Below, piece by piece: positions 52,665 to 59,329 of a stretch of DNA of 64,000 nucleotides. Source of the DNA: Mesorhizobium prunaredense (lineage in GTDB: Bacteria > Pseudomonadota > Alphaproteobacteria > Rhizobiales > Rhizobiaceae); NCBI RefSeq assembly GCF_900156895.1, contig NZ_FTPD01000045.1, positions 694,169 to 758,168 of the forward strand, read 5' to 3'. A program made the position numbers and the translations under genes. The notes below the pieces were generated by a model. That model was given only the letters and a program-made list of their open reading frames with translations. It was not told the DNA's origin and did no database searches. The first letter of the stretch is position 1. Each line of letters starts with the position of its first letter.

Positions 52665-54163
52665 CCCCGATTGTCGAACTCCAGGGGGCAACGAAAGAAT
52701 TTCGGGGCAATCCTGCATTCGCGGACGTCGATTTCCAGCTTCAGGCTGGTGAGATCCATGCATTGCTCGGGGAAAACGGCGCCGGCAAGTCGACGCTGAC
52801 GAAGATCATCGCCGGCGTGTATCCGCTCAGTCGCGGCAAGATGTTCATCAACGGTCAGGAGGAGAAGCTCGCCACCCCCGCCGAGGGGCTCGCGAAGGGC
52901 ATTGCGATGGTCTACCAAGAAAATAGCTTGGTCCCGTCGATGTCAGTGGCGCAGAACATCTACCTCGGCAAAGAAAAGCCGTTGAACCGACTTCGCGGCA
53001 TCTACATTTCCGCGCAGCAGTTTCTTCAATCGTTGAACTTCCACGTGGATCCTTCCGCCATCGTGGGCTCGCTCGGCGCCGCACAGAAGCAGATGGTCGA
53101 GATCGCGCGAGCCGTACATCACAAGGCCAAGGTCATCATCTTTGACGAGCCGACCGCAACTCTGACCCCGGAAGAAAAGAGCTACTTCTTCAAGCTGATC
53201 AAGAAGCTGAAAGACGAGGGGGTCTCGATCATCTTCATTTCGCATGCGCTCGAAGAAGCGCTGATGGTCGCGGATCGGATCACGATTCTCAGGGATGGAC
53301 GGCTGGTCGCCTCGGACAAGGCAACGGCCTTCGATCGTCAGAAGATCATCCAGGCCATGGTCGGCCGGACACTGACGGATGAAATCTACAGTGGCGGCTC
53401 TCGCATGCGCGCGCCACGTAAACGCGGCGCGAAAGTGCTCTCGGTCGAGAATCTCTCGATGGGCAATATGGTCCGCAACACCTCCTTTTCCCTCTACGCA
53501 GGTCAGGTCACCGGCATCTTCGGCCTGGTCGGTTCAGGCCGCACGGAAACACTGAAGGTGGTGTGCGGTGTCCTGAAGCGCGATTTTTTCCACGGCGGAG
53601 AAGTAAAGATTGACGGAAAGCCAAAACGCTATTTGGTTCCGGCGCCTGCCGTGCGGGACGGTGTCGTCTATGTCACCGAGGAGCGGAAGGCTGAAGGCTT
53701 CTTCGAGACGATGAGCATCGCCGAAAATATCTATATGGGGCAGCTCGGCGGACAGTCATTTGGTGGCTTCAACATTGTATCGATGAAGCAAGCACGGTTC
53801 GTCGCAGAGGAATGGCGCAAACGGCTGAATGTGCGAGCGATCGATCCGGAAGCGAAAGTCATCGAGCTCTCCGGAGGTAATCAGCAGAAGGTTGTGATCG
53901 CCAAGGCCCTGGTGCAAAAGCCGAAGATCGTCATCTTCGACGAACCCACCCGCGGCGTCGACGTCGGCGCGATTGCGGAAATCCACGACTTCATCAACCA
54001 GCTTGCGGACCAGAACATCGCGGTCGCGGTGATCTCGTCCTATCTGCCCGAGATCCTTAGCCTCTCCGACAGGATCCTCATCGCCCGCCAGGGCAAGATC
54101 GTTGAGGAAATGGACCGCCGCATCGCGACGGAGGAGACGATCATGTACGCAGCCGTACATTGA
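52661..54163 (+). CDS. ABC importer ATP-binding protein with two nucleotide-binding domains (RbsA-type)
   Basis: A 500-residue tandem ABC protein. Domain 1 has Walker A GENGAGKST near residue 40, a signature variant LGAAQKQMVEIAR, and Walker B VIIFDEPTATL. Domain 2 has the degenerate Walker A GLVGSGRTE typical of RbsA, the signature LSGGNQQKVVIAKAL and Walker B KIVIFDEPTRGVDVG. It powers the permease pair. It overlaps its neighbours at both ends (ATGA at the start, TGATG at the end), so it is co-translated with mvaB. Confidence 0.92.
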   Translation: MTPIVELQGATKEFRGNPAFADVDFQLQAGEIHALLGENGAGKSTLTKIIAGVYPLSRGKMFINGQEEKLATPAEGLAKGIAMVYQENSLVPSMSVAQNIYLGKEKPLNRLRGIYISAQQFLQSLNFHVDPSAIVGSLGAAQKQMVEIARAVHHKAKVIIFDEPTATLTPEEKSYFFKLIKKLKDEGVSIIFISHALEEALMVADRITILRDGRLVASDKATAFDRQKIIQAMVGRTLTDEIYSGGSRMRAPRKRGAKVLSVENLSMGNMVRNTSFSLYAGQVTGIFGLVGSGRTETLKVVCGVLKRDFFHGGEVKIDGKPKRYLVPAPAVRDGVVYVTEERKAEGFFETMSIAENIYMGQLGGQSFGGFNIVSMKQARFVAEEWRKRLNVRAIDPEAKVIELSGGNQQKVVIAKALVQKPKIVIFDEPTRGVDVGAIAEIHDFINQLADQNIAVAVISSYLPEILSLSDRILIARQGKIVEEMDRRIATEETIMYAAVH

Positions 54164-55026
54164 TGAGCGGCGATCGGAAGGTCACGATTGTCGAGGTTGG
54201 TCCTCGCGACGGCCTGCAGAATGAAAAAGGCATCGTTTCAACCGCCGACAAACTGAACCTCATTCGTCTTCTCGCGGATGCTGGTCTGTCGCGCATCGAG
54301 GTCACGGCTTTCGTCTCACCGAAGTGGGTGCTACAAATGGCGGACCATGACGCGGTGATGCGACAGGCCCCCCAGGGTGAACATTTGGTTCGGTCGGTCC
54401 TTGTACCCAATGAAAAGGGCGCCGAAGCCGCTATCGCCGCAGGAGCTGAAGAGCTGGCTGTCTTTACCAGCGCGTCCGAAAGTTTCGCGTCCAAGAACAT
54501 CAACTGCACCATCGCTGAAAGTATACAGCGTTTCATCCCCGTGATGCGGATAGCAAAGGCACACGGCCTGCGGGTACGCGGCTACGTGTCATGTGCCCTT
54601 GATTGCCCCTATGAGGGCGCAATCGCGCCGGGTGCGGTTACCGCGGTGTCGTGCGGATTACGCGACCTCGGTTGCTATGAGATCGCGGTGGCAGACACGA
54701 TCGGACGTGGTTCGCCTGATCGGGTGGGGATGATGCTGCAGCACGTTCTCGAGCAAATTCCGGCATCGATGCTAGCTTGCCACTTTCACGATACCTCGAA
54801 GCAGGCCCTGGAGAATGTCGACGTTGCGCTGGAACGAAAGATAGCCACGTTCGACAGCTCCGCCGGCGGGCTGGGCGGCTGTCCCTACGCGCCAGGTGCT
54901 GCCGGTAATGTTGCTACCGGAGCCATCGTCTCGCACCTCCACAAACGTGGCTACAGCACCGGAATTGACCCAGTCGGACTGCGGATTGCCGAGGATTTCG
55001 CACTCAGTCTGCGGCATGATTGCTAG
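54163..55026 (+). CDS. mvaB: Hydroxymethylglutaryl-CoA lyase
   Basis: 287 residues of the HMG-CoA lyase family. It has IVEVGPRDGLQNEKGIV with the metal-binding Asp, VTAFVSPKWVLQMADHDAVM, CHFHDTSKQALENVDVALER with the metal His-x-His, and LGGCPYAPGAAGNVATGAIV with the catalytic Cys in the flexible loop. It cleaves HMG-CoA to acetyl-CoA and acetoacetate, completing mevalonate catabolism started by mvaA. Start ATG at 54163 overlaps the ATPase stop; a TTG just upstream (54160) was not preferred. No acetoacetate-activating enzyme is encoded nearby except the CoA-transferase. Confidence 0.92.
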   Translation: MSGDRKVTIVEVGPRDGLQNEKGIVSTADKLNLIRLLADAGLSRIEVTAFVSPKWVLQMADHDAVMRQAPQGEHLVRSVLVPNEKGAEAAIAAGAEELAVFTSASESFASKNINCTIAESIQRFIPVMRIAKAHGLRVRGYVSCALDCPYEGAIAPGAVTAVSCGLRDLGCYEIAVADTIGRGSPDRVGMMLQHVLEQIPASMLACHFHDTSKQALENVDVALERKIATFDSSAGGLGGCPYAPGAAGNVATGAIVSHLHKRGYSTGIDPVGLRIAEDFALSLRHDC

Positions 55027-55145
55027 ATATGATGATCCAGTTTGCGCCTGCCAGGCAGCCTCATCCTTGCAGATTGAGTCTACAGTCCAATCACACAAGG
55101 ACCTCTTGTCGAAGTTCGCTCTCAAAGCGAGGCCAACCTTACTAC

Positions 55146-55421
55146 TTTCGTGTGCACTACGTGTGCAGTTAGAAGGTCGGTATAGCTAAGCGGCTTTCAG
55201 TTGTGGCGGAATAATCGTAAATTGGGTTACGTTTTGATGGGTGTCTCAGGCAAAATTGCTCAGTCGTTCCCACGGGGTACTGGACGGGCTGAGACATAAA
55301 AAAGATAAAGAAATGAATATATTACATCATAAACTTGCTATTGCACCTATGATGGTTTGGACGGACAATCTATACAAAACAACTGCTTAGAGGGTATCGT
55401 GCACACCCCGTGCACACGAAA
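55146..55421. repeat. Inverted-repeat-bounded unit holding diverged repeat copy 2
   Basis: Two 22-nt sequences in inverted orientation, starting tttcgtgtgcac and ending gtgtgca, lie at 55146-55167 and 55400-55421. They differ only in the three central bases. Each also contains a direct GTGTGCA duplication. CCTTAC occurs just outside both ends. Between them lies 55205-55356, the second copy of the repeat at 5680-5831, with the decayed gene start TTEQF on the minus strand. It could be recombinase-binding sites or a small non-autonomous element. Confidence 0.6.
55205..55356. repeat. Diverged 150-bp repeat, copy 2
   Basis: Aligns with 5680-5831. The block ggcggaataatcgtaa and the minus-strand frame TTEQF, then NPIYDYSA, match copy 1, although the start codon is lost here (acg instead of atg). 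The two copies lie 49.5 kb apart, on either side of the eCIS and mevalonate regions. Confidence 0.65.
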
Positions 55422-55681
55422 CCTTACCTGATCTTTTGTTTCTGTTTCCACGAAAGGGCGCTCCAGGGCAGCCCAACGCCTGATCATTTGCGGGGTCTTG
55501 TCCGGCAACCCGCCTCAGGTAGACTGGGTATGCGGCATGCACGCCAGCGTACGACCCAAGGTGACGCGAATCACCTCGCCGGGACCGACTTCTGAGGCTC
55601 GAACTTGGGGCAGGGGTCCGCTGCCGCTCCCTCTCCCAGGGTGGAGCGAACGCGTCGAAGGGCGGCGGATGCGCCAAACCT

Positions 55682-55731
55682 CCAAACTACGAATCTGGGG
55701 GTCAGGAGTTCGAATCTCTTCGGGCGCGCCA
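55682..55731 (+). other. 3' part of tRNA-Arg(ACG), probable attachment-site remnant
   Basis: From the anticodon arm (loop ctACGaa, stem partly kept) through the variable loop, a pairing T-arm (aggag, ttcgaat, ctctt) and the 3' acceptor strand cgggcgc-g-CCA, the sequence is that of a tRNA-Arg with anticodon ACG. The 5' acceptor strand and D-arm are absent, so it is not a working gene. Such 3' fragments are what tRNA-targeting integrative elements leave at their far attachment site. Confidence 0.75.
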
Positions 55732-55935
55732 TTCCAACCCATTGAAATTGCTAATCTTTCAGAGATCATGACTCGGCTCTCGCCGGCTTAGTTTTCAAAA
55801 TTAAGCCGGTTTTTAAGCCGGTTTTGGAAGGACGGACATTCCTTCGAACCATGGCGCAGCTTGGCGTGCGCGCGACCAGGGAACAGGTGAAGATCCACCG
55901 CGGCGAAGTTCGAATTGCGCGATGCCGATGACAGC

Positions 55936-56026
55936 TCAGCGCCGCATCTCGGCCGTTGAGATCGGCTTCGCAGTTTCCTGAAAGCGGACCTTGCCGGCGA
56001 TCACACTGGAGGTCGTGGTTGCGCCA
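55936..56026 (-). pseudogene. Short gene remnant, homologous to 58121-58213
   Basis: On the minus strand it encodes ATTTSSVIAGKVRFQETAKP, then ISTAEMRR and a stop. The stretch at 58121-58213 encodes ATLTYSVVDGNVCFQEAAK and LISTADLRR. The two are clearly related, at DNA and protein level, and are presumably remnants of the same small gene. The family is not recognised. Confidence 0.5.
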
Positions 56027-56255
56027 CCTGAAGCCAAGTTGATTGCCGCCAACCGAGCCTCCATTCCATCCAGTCACCACTCATAGAGGTGATGAGCAAT
56101 GGGGAACACGCACAGGAATCGGCCCCGATGGTTCGAGTGGGATGGTCGCGGCGTGAAGTTTTTTTCCGATGTGATCTTGGGGGGATCAAAAATGACGCAT
56201 CTTCTCTGATGAAAGGGCTGCGAACAGGGCAGATCTTGTTAAGCGACTCTTTGCA

Positions 56256-56933
56256 GTGGCCATCATTATTGGCGTCGGGTCAACAATGGTGGGAGCAAAC
56301 TGGATTAAGGAAGCAAGACCACCTAACTTGGCAGAGTTTGAACAAATAGCAATCGTCCTCATCGCATTGTATGCAACCGTACTCAGCTGGGATGGCTACC
56401 TCATCTCGATAAGCAAAAAGCCACTTATAAATCGGTGGAGATTCGCGATCGATGTGGCGCTTGTATTTACGTATATGTTTTTATTGGTGGCGTCAGAAAA
56501 CAAAGTATTTTGGCTTCCAACTTTCAATGTTATTTTTTTATTATATTTCTGCTGGGATGTTCTTTCAGTAATAGAATTCCCTTCTGCCTACGCGACGCCG
56601 CAAGCTCATAGCTCGGGCATAAGATTTATGCTCCGCGTCTACGCAAGGAGCTTTATCGATGACCCGCGATTTGACCGAGGACCAGTCTCTACGTTGGTGT
56701 GGGGGGTCTATTTTTTAAGCATTTACTTGCTCAGCTTAAAGTTTACGGAGTTTGAAATCCTTGCCCTGTGCACCTTTGTGTTTCTTGGGTTGTGGCAGTA
56801 TCGACATGATAAGCGACATCATAGTAGTGGCGTGCGAGGTTTTTCGATGGCAAGGAGACTTTTGACAGCTGGAAGTCTATTTACTATTGCCGGACTATAC
56901 GGCCGCTACGGTCCCATAGTCTTTGATCTCTAG
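56256..56933 (+). CDS. Multi-spanning membrane protein in an AT-rich patch
   Basis: A 225-residue protein with about five or six hydrophobic helices, e.g. IAIVLIALYATVLSWDGYLI, FAIDVALVFTYMFLLVASEN and TLVWGVYFLSIYLLSLKFTE. It ends with a basic segment and a final helix. Start is a GTG at 56256. The frame is open further back (residues RADLVKRLFAV precede it without an ATG), so the true N-terminus may be longer or lost. Base composition is visibly AT-richer than both neighbours, a sign of recent transfer. It overlaps the convergent DUF1937 gene by 39 nt. The function is unknown. Confidence 0.6.
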   Translation: MAIIIGVGSTMVGANWIKEARPPNLAEFEQIAIVLIALYATVLSWDGYLISISKKPLINRWRFAIDVALVFTYMFLLVASENKVFWLPTFNVIFLLYFCWDVLSVIEFPSAYATPQAHSSGIRFMLRVYARSFIDDPRFDRGPVSTLVWGVYFLSIYLLSLKFTEFEILALCTFVFLGLWQYRHDKRHHSSGVRGFSMARRLLTAGSLFTIAGLYGRYGPIVFDL

Positions 56934-57302
56934 ATCAGCTGACAACGACCAAATGGGCTTCCCATTAGTCAAGAAGTGCTGAATCTCCCGCTGCACGCCA
57001 GAACTTTGGCGCCACCCATCGATCTCCAAAACGACGATTTCATCGCAGCGATCCATGAAAGTTTCGTCAAACTCCACCCAATAGTCCGACCCCAATGTGT
57101 TTTCTTGGCCAGCAAGAACGAGGTCGATAGGATGGGTCATCGTGATCGGGCTATATACGACATAACCCAACTTGATCAGCGCGGCAGCGGCAGATGTTGC
57201 AGCATCGAATCTCATTTTCCTAATTGACGGGTCTGGGTGGGTGTATGGACATGCAAGGTAGAGGAGCCTTGACACTTTCTTGGGATTTCCACGGCTTGTC
57301 AT
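56895..57302 (-). CDS. DUF1937-family protein (nucleoside deoxyribosyltransferase-like fold)
   Basis: The ATG at 57302 gives 135 residues; longer starts lack support. The text RLLYLACPYTHPDPSIRKMR, GYVVYSPITMTHPIDLVL, FDETFMDRCDEIVVLEIDGW and SSGVQREIQHFLTNGKPIW matches DUF1937, related to nucleoside 2-deoxyribosyltransferases. The YLACPY strand and the acidic RCDEIVVL strand are the usual substrate-site elements. Members are frequent in phages and mobile elements. The gene converges on, and overlaps the tail of, the membrane-protein gene. A shared role in defence is conceivable but not shown. Confidence 0.8.
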   Translation of the reverse strand: MTSRGNPKKVSRLLYLACPYTHPDPSIRKMRFDAATSAAAALIKLGYVVYSPITMTHPIDLVLAGQENTLGSDYWVEFDETFMDRCDEIVVLEIDGWRQSSGVQREIQHFLTNGKPIWSLSADLEIKDYGTVAAV

Positions 57303-57506
57303 TCTGATTCCTATTTGAGCCCACGTGGCACGGAGCGGTCTGATTAGCCGACTTATGCTACACGGCAATGACGGTATTGCGAAAGATTGCGCAATAGAGT
57401 CACAGCGACAACACTATGGTTTCATCCAGCTCCTTCGATGAAAAGGTTCTCGCATCTCCCCGCTACCTTACCGTTGAGATCCGATCCCTCCCGTCTTCCC
57501 CCCCGT
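57303..57506. other. Spacer upstream of the DUF1937 gene
   Basis: Probably contains the promoter of the DUF1937 gene. No gene or strong repeat is visible. Confidence 0.35.
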
Positions 57507-57607
57507 TCACTTCGCTAGGTTCATCCATCGGGCCCGCGCCTGAGGGAAGTACTGGTAAAAGGTGACGCGGCTCACTCCCAGGGGCGGGCGATATCAGCTA
57601 CCGCCAT
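57507..57607 (-). pseudogene. Resolvase (serine recombinase) C-terminal remnant, frameshifted
   Basis: The minus strand reads MAVADIARP, then after a one-base frame change LGVSRVTFYQYFPQARARWM, ending NLAK and TGA at 57507. This is the C-terminal Hin-type HTH seen in Tn3-family resolvases and invertases. Only about 35 residues remain, and one C appears to be missing from a run of four. Confidence 0.55.
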
Positions 57608-58120
57608 GCGTAACTACCGGTCGTCGCCGCCTCCATAAAGGCGATTCTGAAATATGCTGCTGCATTTGGCTGCGCTGGGGCGGTGGTCCATAATTCGACC
57701 AAAGGCCGACGACGCTCATCGCCAAATGGAAGTCGTGCAAGTTGATCTTAGTTTCTTCGGCGGCTGACCGGGTATTGCGGGGATCGGCCGCTATCTCGCT
57801 CTCACGATGTCGGCGCGCTGAGCTTCGCCAGATCGATCTAAAAGGCGTGTGGCGCCAGTTCTCTCTAAGCGCATGGGCACGCGGATTCCAGACACTATGT
57901 AGGCCGTCGCTCAATCAGCGCCGAAACGAAAAGCCGGTCTCGCGAAATCGCGGCCGCTAGCGAAGGGCCTACATGCGGCACATTGTGATCATTCGCGACG
58001 CGGACGGGAAAGTCACCGATGGGGTCAATCCCAGACCTATCCGCTTGGTTCAACGTCTGAAATTGCCTTCCTAGCCGCTGAAAGCTGTCCGTACGGAATC
58101 GGGCCCGATACCGCCGGTCA
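57608..58120. other. Decayed DNA before the hydrolase operon
   Basis: Short frames on both strands have no family-like features. The minus-strand frame that includes the remnant at 58121-58213 continues down to about 57895, but its protein is unrecognised and is not called. Confidence 0.35.
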
Positions 58121-58213
58121 GCACTGCGCCGCAAGTCGGCCGTAGAAATCAGCTTTGCTGCTTCCTGGAAGCAGACATTGCCGTCAACGACGCTGTAGGT
58201 CAAAGTTGCGCCG
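58121..58213 (-). pseudogene. Second copy of the small gene remnant at 55936-56026
   Basis: Minus-strand text ATLTYSVVDGNVCFQEAAK, then LISTADLRRSAD, is related to the remnant at 55936-56026. Flanking sequences are not similar. It may belong to a longer frame running to 57895, but no start with a ribosome-binding site is evident. Confidence 0.45.
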
Positions 58214-58456
58214 CGACACCACCTCGGTGCTATCCTGTCGCTGACCTGCCTATGCCTCGCATCTCCGCCATGTGGCATACGTTTGACAAGAACCGGCAAT
58301 CGACCGAGGCCGGATGCTTTTGCAAACGAGGGCATCCGCGAGGCGTTCATCGAGTCACTGACCATGACACTCGTCACCACTCATGATCTTGACGGCACCG
58401 CGTTTAAGGTCTTTCCTAACACGGATCGACGGACGGACACTGTACCTGTTACGGGA

Positions 58457-59329
58457 ATGGGAGTGCGCATGGTCGACGTGCTCGGTCTACACGGCATCGG
58501 CCAGCAGCAGAGCGGCCGGAACCAGATGCTGCCCGACTGGCAGGCGGGCTTGAACGACGGAGTCGAGCGGGCGCGCGGGCGCGACTTTCCCAAGCCGTCG
58601 CTCAATCTGGCGTACTACGGCGATCTCTTTCTGACGGACACGGACGGCAACAAGGGCGCACTGGACACGGGCGGGTCCGGCACGGGCAAGTCGGGGGACT
58701 TCGAGAACTTCGACGCAGACCTCGTGTCCTTCCTCGAACGCGTTCAGGACGAGGTCGTCGACCCCCACGAGGCGCTTGAGCCTGAGATCCCTGGTACCAC
58801 CAAGGGGCTGCCGCGGAGCGTGACCCGCCTGGGCGCATTGCTCGAACGCCGGTTCGGCGTCGCCGGAAAGCTTCTGTTCTTCGGTGATCTCGTCCAGGTA
58901 CGACGGTTCCAGCGCGACGACCCGCTCGCTGCGCGGGTGTTGGACCGGCTGGGCGAGCTGCTCGCGGACGGTCCACGCGTGCTTGTCGGCCACTCGCTCG
59001 GCAGCATCGTGGCTTTCGAGGCTCTGTGCATGGTTCCCGATCACAGTGTCCATACGCTGATCACGCTCGGGTCGCCGCTGGGCATGCGCAGCATCCGCGG
59101 GGCTCTTCGCCCGCCGGCGCTCCGTCGCCTGCCGCATCTGCCACCCGGCGTGGTCCGCTGGGTCAACATCTACGACCCCCGCGACCCGGTCTCGCTCGCG
59201 GGGGGACTGGCGGAGTACTGGCCCGAAGTCGAGGATGCGACAGTCGACAATGGCAAGAGCGCTCACGCCGTCTTGCATTACCTCGGCAAGAAGGTGACGG
59301 GCGAAGCCATTTCAGTTGCCCTCTCATGA
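58457..59329 (+). CDS. Alpha/beta hydrolase (lipase/esterase-like), first gene of the caspase-STAND operon
   Basis: About 290 residues from the ATG at 58457 (or 58469), since upstream residues lack family pattern. It begins with the strand VDVLGLHGIGQQQSG, where HGIGQQ resembles the oxyanion-hole His-Gly. The nucleophile elbow VLVGHSLGSIVAFEAL has Ser at about residue 180, YDPRDPVSLAGG supplies an acidic residue, and SAHAVLHYLG the final His. No signal peptide is present, so it acts in the cytoplasm. The stop overlaps the ATG of the caspase-like gene (ATGA). In a defence reading it would be a lipid- or ester-hydrolysing effector; this is inferred. Confidence 0.8.
   Translation: MGVRMVDVLGLHGIGQQQSGRNQMLPDWQAGLNDGVERARGRDFPKPSLNLAYYGDLFLTDTDGNKGALDTGGSGTGKSGDFENFDADLVSFLERVQDEVVDPHEALEPEIPGTTKGLPRSVTRLGALLERRFGVAGKLLFFGDLVQVRRFQRDDPLAARVLDRLGELLADGPRVLVGHSLGSIVAFEALCMVPDHSVHTLITLGSPLGMRSIRGALRPPALRRLPHLPPGVVRWVNIYDPRDPVSLAGGLAEYWPEVEDATVDNGKSAHAVLHYLGKKVTGEAISVALS

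Noticed and set aside
55682..55731. A complete tRNA-Arg gene
   Set aside because: Only the anticodon arm, T-arm and 3' acceptor strand are present. No matching D-arm or 5' acceptor strand precedes them.
55515..55769. Minus-strand frame with the peptide GAPEEIRTPDPQIRS
   Set aside because: This peptide is a well-known artefact type produced by translating the antisense of a tRNA 3' half. It supports the tRNA-Arg fragment but is not a gene.
59026..59325. N-terminal extension of the caspase-like gene
   Set aside because: The extension overlaps the catalytic half of the hydrolase gene in another frame and is Arg/Pro/Ala-rich. The ATG at 59326 overlapping the hydrolase stop is the natural start.
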